This document shows positions 23,815-34,984 of a DNA stretch of 64,000 nucleotides, piece after piece; the stretch's first letter is position 1, and the number at the start of each line of letters is the position of its first letter. Under the pieces are notes generated by a model. That model was not told where the DNA came from and did no database searches. It saw only the letters and a list, made by a program, of their open reading frames with translations. Made by a program: the position numbers and the translations under genes. Source of the DNA: Cristatella mucedo (lineage: Eukaryota > Bryozoa > Phylactolaemata > Cristatellidae); contig WPIO01000225.1 of assembly GCA_009760855.2 (NCBI GenBank), forward strand, positions 199,777 to 263,776, read 5' to 3'.

Positions 23815-25200
23815 CGTACTTCGTGTAACCAATGACATCTTATGCAGCAACGATGCTGGGAATGTCACCGCCCTAGCGCTGCCAGATCTATCAGCTGCAT
23901 TCGACGCCACTGATCATGGTGTCATACTTGAACGATTTAGAACAACGATCGGTCTGGCAGATGAGGCACTGGTGTCGTTTAAATCGTACTTGTCGGGTCG
24001 TGTTCAATCCGTGTCGGGTGGAGGTCAGGTCTCATCCGCCAGACCTGTTACCCGTGGAGTCCCTTAAAGGTCCGTCCTCGGTCCTTTGCTGTTCTCTATT
24101 TATACTCAACCACTGGGAAAAGTGATTCGGGCCCAAAGAATAGGTAATAACTTCTATGCTGACGATACTCAGCCGTATTTGTCATTAAAACCGTTAGAAT
24201 CTACTGCAGTGACAAATAAACTTAATGCTTGCCTTGCTGAATGTCGGAAAATTTCTACAAACTCGACGACTATAAAATAAATGGAACTGCTGCTCTTAGG
24301 ACACCCTAAGCGTGTGGCTGGACTAGAAGGCGCTTTGGTCTTCTAATAGGTGGTGCTGTTGTGCGACCATCACCATGTAATCGAAATTTAGCTGTCTTCA
24401 ACAACTGTCTATATTTTGCGAGCTTCGTTAAGAATGCTGCTTTCACAGCTAGTCGTCAAGGTCAATCCCTATCTATGATCAGGAACTGTCTTCCACGGTG
24501 GCTTGCAAGAATTGTAACTGACTTCTTAGCTTTGTCTCGGCTAGATTGTGATTCCATTTTGGCTGGGCTGCCGAAAAAAGCCATTAGGCTACTGCAGCGG
24601 GCTATGAATATCGCCGCAAGGCTAGTCTGCAAATACCAGAGGTTTGACCATGTGTCCCCTTTGCTAAAAGAGCTAGATGGGCTGCCAGTTGATCAAAAAA
24701 TACAGGGCAAATGTCTTACACTTACCCACAAGGCCCGCCGAAGCTAGGCTCCTCCGTAGCTAGATGAGCTGCTGCACCAGTTTCAGCCACCTCGCGCCCT
24801 CATGTCTTTTATTGACATTAAAAATTTTCTATTTTATTCCTCCGCTTTAAGACCGATTGCGACAGAAGCTTTTGCTTTGCAGGTCTTAGAACTAGGAAAC
24901 TCGGTTCCACGATTCTTATGCAACGACAAATACGCTCCTGCTGCCGACTACAGCACATCCCTTCTAGCCGACCTGAGCTGCTACTTCCATGCTACTCTCA
25001 TATCTAAACTGCTTTCCTGACTCAGCTATGCTTCCCACTTTCTCTTTGTTGCGTGAGACGAAGTCTGTTGGCTACCGAAAGCGTACCGAAAACCGCTTAG
25101 GCCGTGAGTGCGCTTTACAAAACTCTCCTGCGTAACATCCTCATCGTCCTTGTGGCTTTGTGGAGCTACAGATGGAGATACGTTACATTACCTTACATTA
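23815..25200 (+). mobile_element. LINE-B copy, 1.4 kb
   Basis: Encodes, with stops and frameshifts, [57 protein letters not shown] and [10 protein letters not shown] (catalytic YADD), then the C-terminal region and the 3' UTR, ending in tandem TTACATTACC-type pentamers that show the LINE-B tail. A stop sits in the RT motif (GVP*RSVLGP). Confidence 0.9.
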
Positions 25201-25816
25201 CTCTGCCGCTCCGTCGTACTCCGACTCACTTGGCGGACCTCCACACCCGAGGCAGAGAAGTACTGAAAGTCAGATTATGGAGTTATGACGGTATAGGTGT
25301 CGATCAGCTGCTAATTGTTTGGCCTCAGATTATAGTTTTTATTTCGGTTTTGGCACTGTACGCTTTTTGTTTCGGTCTCTAGTCAATATTGTTGCTCTTT
25401 TTTGTGAGCCCTTTCGAGAACCAGCGTTGCAAGATAAGCCAAGTCTTGTGCGCCTATAAGCAACAGTGAGATCAGGCTTCCTGCTGGTCTTGCAAATATG
25501 CACGGAGGTTTCAAGCTGGTCTTTGAAACGTGCAAAGGCTTCAGGTTGGTCTCGACGACATGCACATAGTTTTCAAACTGGTCTTGAAGAAAACGGTGTT
25601 CTGGCCTATCAGTTTGAGAGTCTATTAGCCTGGCGAGCGGAGGCCGATCTCCCAGCTGTCTCCTTGAGCAGAATAACCAGTACAGCTACTCTGTTTGAAC
25701 TCCAAATGTAAATATACGCGCGTCATCGTGCAGGCTTGCAGTCTTGAATCCCACCAGCCAAAGCCTCATTATTAAATACACAGACACTTATCACCACACA
25801 ATATACTCGCAATATC
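25201..25816. other. Unassigned, with a 31-bp tandem repeat
   Basis: A degenerate array at 25483-25590 has units starting with gctggtct, gctggtct, ggttggtct and actggtct at 25483, 25515, 25544 and 25577. Otherwise unrecognised. Confidence 0.6.
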
Positions 25817-26487
25817 AATAATAATAATAATGCGCTTGATAAAGCGCTCTCAGAGAACTCAATCTCCTTCTAGGCGCTTTAAATTTGCTGCAAAGTGAAA
25901 TGCAATTGAATGGTGAGTAATATCATGCTTGATAAGCAAACAACATGAATAACATGGTTAGGGGTGACATGCACAGGGTCAGCATGCAAATGTGGTTAGT
26001 GGCAGCATGATCAGTGTCAGCACGCATAAGCACATCAAGGACGAATCACAGGGACCCAATAAATGCTATCCTAAATAGGCGTTTCTAAGTTCTTTTTAAA
26101 TGTGGTCAATTCAGGGCATGTTCTGACGAAACTCAAGAGTAAGTTCCGGGCTTTGGCAGCAAACGAACTAAATGCACGGTCTCCAAAGGATTTGAGGTTT
26201 GTATGAGGTTTTGGTAAACTGTTGGATTCCGAAAAGCCGGTGGTACGATGCTTGGCCTGGTGGGGGAGTAGATCTGAGAGATAGGCTGGAGCCAAAGAAT
26301 GAAGTGACCTAAAAGTGAGTGACAAAACCTTGAAGTCATCAATCTGTTGCTTGACTGGTAGCCAGTACAGGTCGGCGAGAAGTGGAGTAATGTGGCAACT
26401 GCGATGCTCACGACAGACAAGCCTAGCTGCAGAGTTTTGCACCAGCTGCAATCGCCTGATATCACATGCCGGTAGGCCAGTTAGCCA
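25817..26487 (-). mobile_element. LINE-A copy, 670 bp
   Basis: (TAA)n tail, hairpin, 3' UTR and the C-terminal frame 26071-26451 (QLVQNSAARLVCREH, LYWLPVKQQI). It lies just beyond the SOD polyadenylation signal. Confidence 0.9.
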
Positions 26488-26574
26488 TCAAGAAACCTGT
26501 TGAGTATGAATTGAGTCAAAAATCAGGCAAAAGACTAAGCAATGTTTCACGTGTATAAATGAAACGCTTTTCTC

Positions 26575-26580
26575 TTTATT
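26575..26580 (-). terminator. Polyadenylation signal, probably SOD
   Basis: AATAAA on the minus strand, 430 bp past the SOD stop and just before the next LINE-A copy. The implied 3' UTR includes a GT-rich stretch at 26790-26855 (CA-rich in transcript sense). Confidence 0.45.
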
Positions 26581-27009
26581 TGTAGAGAGCTTTTTCAATA
26601 CTCCGTCGATGGAGATGGGAGACCTTGATAGATGAATATTATCATTTATAATCGGAAAACTGTCCCGACGTGCTTTAGCTGTGCAGCGTAGCAATTGCAC
26701 AAGCTTCTTGCGAAGATTGACGCGGTCTAAATATCTGCATGTGATACTGTATTTATGTAAATCGGCTCTCGTGGCCAAACTACGTACATATGTGTGTGAG
26801 AGAGTGTGCGTGTGCGTGCGTGTGTGTGCGTTCGCGTGCGCATGTGTGTGTGAGCATAAGCAGAAGAATGAAGGCCATGCAGATGGCAGAAAAGAGCTGC
26901 TTTAGCCGATGCTGCTTTGGTCATCTATACCGTAGCTGCTGTGGATAGCTTGGTAGTGCAGAGTGGCACTGTGGGAGTGCTTCCGGGCTACTTCCGGGAT
27001 CCGACTGAG

Positions 27010-28008
27010 CTATTTGCCCGTAATGCAAGGCACAGTGCTTGCCACAAGAGCCGTAGCAAAGCAAACAGTCAAAGCGATGCCTTCTGGCATGATGTGAGAG
27101 CGCGGAACAGAATTTGTAAGGCTCTGAACTGAAGCGCCGGTTTGAGCCTGTGGATTCGGGCCTTGATCAGACGAAGTTGCTGCCGTTGTCTGATATAATT
27201 GCGACGGTGAGTAGCTTTGTGAAACGCTACCGACAGGGTCGACTGAGGTGTGAGCAGCGAGCATGCTTGTAGAGCTCGTGTCAGGACTCGGAGACGACGA
27301 GATGGCTGTGTATATAAAACTGGATGTCGTCGACTCTGAAGTAGATGCAAGGCTCGGCATACTTCTGTCCGTATCCATTGCAGTCGGAGGAATCGTGGCG
27401 AAGGTCGTTCTAGTTGTTCCGCAGGCGTCCGCCACCGCTTGCAAGCTAGCGGCAATTCCGATTACGCCACAAGCTAAACGTGTCCCCGGGTTTCCATTCA
27501 CGAGGCTGGCACTAGTATTGCCAAGGCCCAAGTCATCCGTTCCGTTGTGGATTACAAGCGCCCGACCAAACAGCGAGGAAATGCCAAGTTTCGATACAGC
27601 ATAGCTTGTTAGGTTGAACACGGCAATGCCCGAGTCATTGGTTTGAACGTTGCCGAGGTCGCCAGCGTGCGACACGTTTGAATTGAGATCGCCGTGGCTC
27701 TTATTCGTTGGGTTCCAGTGGCTTCCCGTGCTGTCACAGCCGTGCGAAACATCGCCGAATGTATGGATATGCATGCCGTGCATGTAGTTTGGCCTCAAGC
27801 CGCTTAGAGAGCCAGAAATTGCGACTGTGCAGTCGGCCAGCTCCGAGAACGTGACCTGTCCACTCACACCTTGGTTCCCAACGTTGATTATGGCCACCGC
27901 ATTTCGCTGCCCGGCTACCAGTCCTATAGCAAAGAGGGCAATTTCCTGCGGTTGGCGCAAGTCCTGACAATGTGCCATCCGTCGAGCATTGCGAGACGAC
28001 GGCCGCAT
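27010..28008 (-). CDS. Extracellular Cu/Zn superoxide dismutase with tethered C-terminus
   Basis: 332-aa uninterrupted frame. It disproportionates superoxide to oxygen and peroxide. Seen: a SOD domain at about 37-185 with every ligand: His80 and His82 (MHIHTFGD), bridging His97 (GSHWNP), His105 and His114 (SHGDLN, SHAGDLGN), Asp117, His154 (LVIHNGTDDLG), active-site Arg177 (TRLACG) and the Cys91/Cys180 disulfide pair. Residues 190-300 are Ser/Thr/Pro-rich, like an O-glycosylated stalk. The last ~23 residues are hydrophobic (GIALTVCFATALVAS) with a short hydrophilic end, as in GPI-anchor signals. The N-terminus is doubtful: a stop (TAG) directly precedes the ATG at 28008, that TAG also reads as a splice acceptor (attttag), and no convincing signal peptide precedes the domain, so an upstream exon may supply it. 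Potential N-glycosylation sites (NVS, NDS, NLT, NTS) support an extracellular location. Confidence 0.85.
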   Translation of the reverse strand: MRPSSRNARRMAHCQDLRQPQEIALFAIGLVAGQRNAVAIINVGNQGVSGQVTFSELADCTVAISGSLSGLRPNYMHGMHIHTFGDVSHGCDSTGSHWNPTNKSHGDLNSNVSHAGDLGNVQTNDSGIAVFNLTSYAVSKLGISSLFGRALVIHNGTDDLGLGNTSASLVNGNPGTRLACGVIGIAASLQAVADACGTTRTTFATIPPTAMDTDRSMPSLASTSESTTSSFIYTAISSSPSPDTSSTSMLAAHTSVDPVGSVSQSYSPSQLYQTTAATSSDQGPNPQAQTGASVQSLTNSVPRSHIMPEGIALTVCFATALVASTVPCITGK

Positions 28009-28326
28009 CTAAAATGCTCAATCCTGAGTCATAGCTCTTGCTAAGGTGCTCGCACTTCACTTCTCACGACCTATCTTTTTGTATTAAATGTAGGGGGCAC
28101 TGTGATAGCCGCAGTATTTCGCTAGCATTTGTGTGGCTGATGCAAATTTATGGCAGCTGGCTGGTGACAGAAGCTGAAACCGAGCTCAAGCGCTTCATTG
28201 AATAGGATCTGAAAATTCTATCGCTAAAATAATTCTATGACAGGAAGGAACGGCACTAAGACTGGCAGCCAAGTGGCTGCTGGCGTTGCAAGTGCACGAT
28301 ATGGAAGTAAGGATACGATAGGGGAG
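28009..28326. promoter_or_regulatory. Region upstream of SOD, unassigned
   Basis: About 320 bp before LINE-B. It may hold the SOD promoter or the end of an intron; no clear TATA box or initiator was seen. Confidence 0.35.
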
Positions 28327-28806
28327 TTAAGGTTCTTACGCTGACCCACAAGGCCGGCCACGGCTTGGCTCCTTCGTAACTAGCTGAACTACTGCACCAG
28401 TTTCAGCCTCTTCGCGCCCTTAGGTTCTGTGTGGACAATAAATTAGCTGTTCCATTCCTCCACTTAAAGACCGTTGGCGACAGAAGCTTTAGCTCTGCAG
28501 GTCCTAGACTGTGGAACTCGCTTCCACAATTCTTACGCAACGACAACTACTCTCCTGCTGCCGACTATGGCTCATCCTTTTCAGCGGTCCTGAGCTGCTA
28601 CTTCCGTGCTACTCACTACCTCAACTGCTCTCCTGACTCTGCTATACTTCTCACGTTCTCTTTGTTGCGTGAGACGAAGTCTGTAGGCTACCGAATGCGT
28701 ACCGAAAGCCGCTTAGGCTGTGAGCGTGCTATACAAAACTCTCCTGCATAACACCCACATGGTCTTTATGACTTTGTGAAGTTACAGATGGAGATAAACT
28801 ACATTA
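28327..28806 (+). mobile_element. LINE-B 3' copy
   Basis: The frame 28431-28751 is open: DNKLAVPFLHLKTVGDRSFS, GPRLWNSLPQFL, then the C-terminal tail RMRTESRLGCE. Then the 3' signature aacacccacatggtctttatg. Confidence 0.88.
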
Positions 28807-28894
28807 GGGGAGATAAGGAGTTCTGCTAGATAGATTGGTACAAGCAGGTGTCGCGACCTATAAGCCAGAGAGAGTATCTCGCCTCTGGGTCTTA

Positions 28895-29055
28895 GCCCGG
28901 GGTAAAACTAGCTCTTCACGAGTCAGACCACGGGTTCGAGTCCTGCCGTGGCCCATCTTATGTTGGCAACTTGGAGCGGTGGCGTTAGCCGTTAAGGCTC
29001 TCCAGCCGCTATATAACGAGGCTGCTAAATCAGCTAGCTCCTTTAAAGCTGATAC
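28895..29055 (+). mobile_element. SINE-2 copy (diverged)
   Basis: B box ggttcgagtcc, body gcaacttggagcggtggcg and the tail aggctgctaaatcagctagc typical of SINE-2. Confidence 0.7.
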
Positions 29056-29234
29056 AAAGCTTGAAAGCGAACAGGTAAGCGTAAGGCAGAAGTGGTATAT
29101 CTAAGTTGTATATCGAAGAAGAAATGATAAATCGAAGTTGAGGCTACAGGTCGAACAAGAAGCTGAGTTTTCCCCGATTTTCTTCGATGATTGAAGCCAC
29201 GGTTCTTTAGCCCCAAATTAAGTCAAGTGCAGTA

Positions 29235-29385
29235 TTCTAGGGTGCGGTTAAAGTCCTCGCCTCGACAAAGGTCGAGGGTTGATGTATTTGATGACCGAGG
29301 TCGTGGGCTTGAGCGCCGTGGCGTATTCGAAGCGCCCGAATAGAGAATCAGTTATTTAGGATGCTACAAAAGTGAATTACATATA
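29235..29385 (+). mobile_element. SINE-1 copy (diverged)
   Basis: cgcctcgacaaaggtcgagg, tgaccgaggtcgtgggcttg, then gaagcgcccgaatagagaat with the decayed right hairpin arm. Confidence 0.7.
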
Positions 29386-29419
29386 TATTTATGCAAAAAA
29401 CGCATCACTCAGTTTTGCT

Positions 29420-30640
29420 GTTTCACGCTTTTTTATTCAGGCCCTGATTTTGGCAACGTTCCTCTGTGAGAACTATGCCTACATATCAGTGGAGGCAATC
29501 GACTCATTCGACGACAAGTCTTTGTGGAATAGCACTCCTGGATCGCGAGTAAACGTCACTAGAGTTATGCCTTCTTGATAGTGACGTCTCAAAAGCTTGA
29601 GGGTAACACCAGGCATTACCGTAAATATTAGGTTTATCTTAGCATCATTAATCTTCCCGAAATTAGTTACCACTAAAGTGCGAATGGCATTGATTATTTT
29701 AGTCGATACAAAAGAAAAAAAGGAATTTGGATTCTGATTATGGCTTAAAACAGTTGAAGGATAAGTAGAGTTGAGCGTCATTAGCTTAGAAAATAAAGCC
29801 CGAGATTGTGATAAGCGATGACACCGATTAAGTGGGGAAAATATGAATAGTGGAAATAAGTGGGCCCAAGACCGAACACAGTGTACAGTCATCAATCGTT
29901 TATCGAGATTAATCAGTACCAGACTCTAGCGCAATAAGTGAGTTTCCACGAAGTAAGATTCTTTATTAATGAATCAAATATTTTCGTAGTTAGAGCATAG
30001 ACAATCTGTTCATGACAGACAAATATAGTTTTTAACATTATTAGAGCCATCCGGACATAAAGTACCGCTACGTAAGTCACCATTACGTTCTTATTTCCCA
30101 ATATATTAGACAAAATAGGAGAAAATAAGACATATTAGTCGTTACAAATAGAAAATTATGATTGTACATTTAATTAAACACGCAGTTCTTACAAACAACC
30201 AGTAATTTAAGAACGTAGTGCAACTTTTTCATTGATTAAGCGATGAAGATGAAGAGATGTACTGCACAGCAAAGTAGAACAGTACACCATAATTTAAGGG
30301 CTCCTCAGACGACGGAAAGCTGACACATCTACACGCTAACATATTCCATTGACGTAGAACCAAACACAGTTTAGCACTGGCGCCGGTGATAAAGAGGCTT
30401 TCCTGGAGGGGGTCCTGGTGAGCGGTGAGTGGTGAATTGTGTCTGATGCTGCTGAGAGATCTATGTGAGCGATCAGAGTGGCCTTGTCATGATCAGCATT
30501 GTTTGTGAAATCATTGTAAACCTAAAATACAGCAGTTTCTTTGGCATGTTTTGTTCTAAATCCCGATGGTTGGCAGTCCTCAGAATAATCCAGATGATCA
30601 AATATGTTTTTTCATGGTCAGTTCTGTAAACATTTAATAT
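29420..30640 (-). mobile_element. Old LINE relic, heavily decayed
   Basis: On the minus strand, 30620-30390 retains a readable RT block (QSGFRxxxAxET-like, then IALIDLSAASDTI-like), and 29900-29420 retains the downstream part (LFHKDLSSNESIA for [12 protein letters not shown]). Between them is about 480 bp of unclear sequence. Much older than the other copies. Confidence 0.55.
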
Positions 30641-31720
30641 TTGATATGCTCGCGCTTGAGAAAAATGGAAGGAACTCATCGTATAAGTCGCGAGTTCATC
30701 GTTCTGATGATGCATCTACTCACTTTCTTACATTTTGCAACATGTCGCTATGATTGATTGAGATACCCACCTGGAAATATCTGAGATAATTGTACCGAGA
30801 CTTGATAACGTTGTGTACAATGCTGTATTTTTCTTTTTTATATGTACTATTGTGTATACTTACGAACATACCACAGCTACCAAATCATCATGTGTAAAAG
30901 CCTTTTTTGAACCTCCTACCTTCCATATACTCTAATTTATCTCTGCGTATTGAATGACGGATACTGGGTGGATGCGTAGCTGTGAAATCAGCTAGATTCT
31001 GCTGCCCATCCTACCTAACAGGCGGAACAACTGAATATTGGCTGACGAGATCTGAATTGGTTTGACAACGACAAGGATGAACATGAGAAGCCGCGGGAGC
31101 AATCAATTGTCAAAGGTGCTTAAAGATTTGCTCCTCCGTGGGTGCGTTGTGTGCACTAATCATAGTCTAGGCTATTCAGCATTCACGGTGGCTCCTTTGA
31201 GATGAAGCTGAAGCTAAAGGCGCTCGCCGACTAGCATCAAAGTTAAGGGCTGGTAACCTGCGCTTTAGAAAAGCCGATGGTTCAGAAATCGCATTGGGGC
31301 CTACGTCACTGCTGACACGCCTACAGCTGCAGGGGAAGAGAAGACAGGTACATCGAAAGCTGTGGAGAGATTATTGTTAAATTCTTCGATAGTCATGTAC
31401 GCTAGAGCCAGGAAGAGTGGCGAGGGCAAAACCACGCCGGCAGTAACCGAAAGTGATTGTTTTGATTTAAGGAGTGCGAAGTGAAATCCTTGCCTGATAT
31501 AAGATCTGGTTTTGCTAGTGCTTAAGATTATCAGTGGTTTCTATATCAAAACCATTAGGAACTAGATATATCATGCATTTTGATATAGATCGAATGAAGT
31601 GAACATTCGTATTGACCGTCGGTCAGTTGAACTTTAGGCTTCCAATGAGTGAATTCTACTCCATGTCATTCACTGTACTTAGATGGCCATCCGTTCGTGT
31701 CTGTCGGCGGAAACTACGCG

Positions 31721-31722
<2 letters not shown>
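30641..31722. other. Unassigned
   Basis: About 1.1 kb, AT-rich at first. No gene, RNA or repeat recognised. Confidence 0.4.
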
Positions 31723-31758
<36 letters not shown>

Positions 31759-31769
31759 TTATTTATTTA

Positions 31770-31804
<35 letters not shown>

Positions 31805-31810
31805 TATTAT

Positions 31811-31892
<82 letters not shown>

Positions 31893-31904
31893 TGTATTTA
31901 TATT
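31723..31904. repeat. Compound (TA)n/(TTTA)n microsatellite
   Basis: TA blocks alternating with TTTA blocks over 180 bp. Confidence 0.96.
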
Positions 31905-32194
31905 AAGGTACGAGCGCTCCTGATTGCTTTCTGCAACCATTGGCATGCCTACATGTATTACATGCAGCCTGCACGTATTGCATGCAGCCTGCATGCAGCA
32001 TCAACGACTCTTTAGCCTTGCTTTCAGGGGCACGCTCAAAACGTATTTCTTTTGAGCGTTTAAGGACATGCTCTGTAACACTTGCTGTGCTTGTTTCTAG
32101 GCACATTTGGTTCGAGGACACTCCGGCATGTCCGCATCGCAATTGATGTACCATATAGCATATATAAAATACTTAGCTACACAGCTATGTATAT

Positions 32195-32343
32195 GATAAT
32201 AATAATAGTAATAGTACAGTTGATCAAGCACCCTTAGAGAACTCAATCTCTTTCTAATTGCTTTACATTTGCTGAAAAAGAAAGACGATTAACTGATGAG
32301 TGGTATCATGCTTGATAAACAACAAGAAAAACATGGTTAGGGG
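32195..32343 (-). mobile_element. LINE-A 3' fragment (interrupted)
   Basis: (TAA)-type tail, hairpin and the 3' UTR up to acatggttagggg, where the next copy begins. Confidence 0.75.
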
Positions 32344-32650
32344 TAATAATAGTAATAATAATGTGCTTGATAAAGCATCCTCGGAGACCTCTAGATCTTT
32401 CTAGGCTCTTTAAATTTGCTGCAAAGGAAAACGCGATTGAATACTGAGTAATATCATGCTTGATAAACAGCATGAATAACATGGTTAGGGGTGACATGCA
32501 CAGGGTCAGCATGCAAGTGAGCTAAGTGGCAGCATGCAACAGTGTCAGCACGCATAGGCACATAATGGAAGAATCCCAGGGACCCACTAAAAGCTTTCAT
32601 AAATTGGTGCGTTTTTAGTTTCTTTTAAACGTGGTCAAGTCATAGTTTCA
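32344..32650 (-). mobile_element. LINE-A 3' fragment inserted next to the previous copy
   Basis: A new (TAA)n tail begins directly after gttagggg, followed by hairpin, 3' UTR and the decayed ORF end. Confidence 0.75.
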
Positions 32651-33281
32651 GTGCTCTGCTCGTATGAAAAAACTAGATGAATCCATCAGATAACGGACTG
32701 CTTGACGACTTACGTAGATATGCATTACTCCTCCTGTAGGAAGACACTGATGGCAGTACGAGCAGTAAATCCCATTATTGTTTTCGCATACAATTTCTCG
32801 TGACCAAAAAATCATATCCAGTCAAGAGAGAACCTTCGGGGACGACTCGATGACAGCTTGTAACGGTCAAAATCAGGTATCGGCGATGCATCGTCTTTAA
32901 CTAGGAATGACTTTAGTTTCTGCAACCTTGATGTCAAATCACGTTCGCATTGATTTTTTAGCGATGCTTGACATGAATGCGAGTAAAGCTTGATGCAGAC
33001 TGGCTGAAGGGATGAATTGGTCTTAGCCTGGCGCCGCTAAAGTGTTAGCACCTTATCACGAAGGAAATACATTTGAAAACTGTATTAGGATTATTTTCCA
33101 TGCTAGCTGCAAGGAGGGCGGGAGGTTTCGAGGTACGCGTGCGGTTGTGCATCTCGAACGAGGCTTTTTTTAATCATTTTTCAGGATTCGAAGAAAGCAA
33201 TAACTTACATAGGCCCAACCAACCGGTCGCGCGACGTTTTGATGGCCCTTTAGACCACTACGGATTTAATCGGATGGATGT
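32651..33281. other. Unassigned
   Basis: About 630 bp, nothing recognised. Confidence 0.4.
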
Positions 33282-33435
33282 GATCGGCTAGGGACTGCAA
33301 GCGCTCGCTCTTCACAGCCAATGTCGTGGGTACACATCCTGAAATGAGCGATCTTTTATTGCCAACTTCAAGCGGTGAGTCGTTAATGCTCTTCGCCAAT
33401 GAGGCTGTTAAATCAGATATTTGTTTACCACAAAT
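33282..33435 (+). mobile_element. SINE-2 copy (diverged)
   Basis: gctcgctcttcacagcca, gtcgtgggtacacatcctg, ttattgccaacttcaagcgg and the tail gaggctgttaaatcagat. Confidence 0.65.
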
Positions 33436-33530
33436 CATTCGATCAAGCTTTCTTTGCAGCTTATGTAAGTACTTGGAAAGAGATTTTGTTCTCTGAGGGC
33501 GCTATGCGAATAAATTATTACTATGACAAT
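33436..33530 (+). mobile_element. LINE-A or SINE-1 tail fragment
   Basis: tttgcagcttatgtaagtac, aagagattttgttctctgag, ggcgctatgcgaataaatta. The cgctatgcgaat ending is closer to SINE-1; the tttgcagc start is closer to LINE-A. Confidence 0.6.
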
Positions 33531-33809
33531 TTTTATTATAAAGCACCCAGTTTCGAGGCAGTGGCAGCGGCGGGTTCTGCACCCTGTCCAGAATTCCGCT
33601 ATTTAAGATTCAATGACACTGCAGAAGGACCCATCCGAATGGCTACTGCAGACACTGTACTCTACATCTGCAATAGTCGCCCGCTTACCTGCGCGAGCAC
33701 TTCTCATACCTATTCAAGAACGGCTGTTGCCTTTCTCGAGTACTTCACTGTCTACTCAATCTTCTGGCTGATTAATTGCAGAATCTAGAGTCATTACTGC
33801 AACAAAATC

Positions 33810-33902
33810 TGATGGTATGATCTGTAGGCACGAGCCCCGTGGCGTATGTGAAGCACCCGAATAGAGAGTACATTCTCTTAAGGAGCTATACAAATGAATG
33901 AA

Positions 33903-33946
<44 letters not shown>
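33810..33946 (+). mobile_element. SINE-1 3' half plus (TA)n
   Basis: cacgagccccgtggcgtatg, gaagcacccgaatagagagt, then a gagctatacaaatgaatgaa tail that runs into a TA tract at 33905-33946. Confidence 0.65.
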
Positions 33947-33948
<2 letters not shown>

Positions 33949-34984
33949 TATATATTTCTTTCTTTCCTGTCTTCAACAGAACGCATCGCAATGCCAATCT
34001 CTTAAACAGCGAAGCCACAGCCACTTGTTGATGTAAATGAGTGGCGGGTAGCATCAGCCCAGTGGCATACTGAAATGCACACTGGCACGCTGTTAAGTGA
34101 GAATCAGGATTTGAGAGGAATCAGAGGCAGATATCGTGATAGTGACAATCCCTAAGAACGCGTCAATCAGGCAAACTTTTCATGGCGGGATGACGCAGGA
34201 TTTTGCCGAAAGCTTTGAGAGTGGGGTCTGCGGTCAGCCAGCAGTTACTGACATCCAAGAGTGAGCCGAATAAGGTTTAGTTAGACTGCTACTGGCAGGA
34301 TGCCAGCTTGACCCTGCTGCAAATATAGCAAGTTGCTCTCTCGGCATACCTTTCGATAAATGTGCGTGTTACCAGCTAACTTCTACTAAAACCATTTCCA
34401 AAAAGCATTCTCGCCTCACAAAATCATTTAGCGTTTCTTGTGCGTTGCACGAACCTTTTCGAAATACGAAGCTCATGCGAACATCGTATACGGAATACGG
34501 TATACGGAAATCGAAACAGCTAAGACCTGTTTGAAGCACACATGGTTATCGTTTGACCGTAGCGAGTAAACATTACGTGCCCTTGGACATCTAAACGCTA
34601 ACCGCTTCTAAAAACATCCGCTGTACTCTCCCTACACAGGCTGCAGCATTAGCCGCGGCGACTGCAAGTAACCTCTCTATTAGGTACGGTCGTGTGTGCC
34701 TAATATCATTTCGCAATCGTCGTTCAAATACATTCCTGTTTCGGTTGATGTTTCCAGTGTCCATGAATTGGTCATCTTGATCTCCAAAAAAATTTAACGG
34801 CGGCTCAGTGGCCGGAGGCTCAGGGAGCTCGATATTTCCTGTATCTTCTCGAGCCGAGCTGAGCGACCTCGCACAAATGCTGCTTTGAATTGCAAAGAAC
34901 TTAGTGGCCACCAGGCCTACTACAACCACGGCTGACCATGTTAAGGATTGCCTTTGGAGTTCTCAGTCCATGTGCAATAAATTC
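33947..34984. other. Unassigned, with a weak ORF on the minus strand
   Basis: A minus-strand frame is open from about 34962 to 34591 and ends NDIRHTRPYLIERLLAVAAA and RVQRMFLEAVSV. It lacks an upstream ATG (the apparent start at 34929 is GTG), begins with a hydrophobic stretch and could be a last exon behind the acceptor catggtcag near 34931. No family is recognised. Not called as a gene. Confidence 0.3.

Noticed and set aside
27263-27604. Plus-strand 113-codon frame over the SOD gene
   Set aside because: Antisense shadow of the SOD coding frame.
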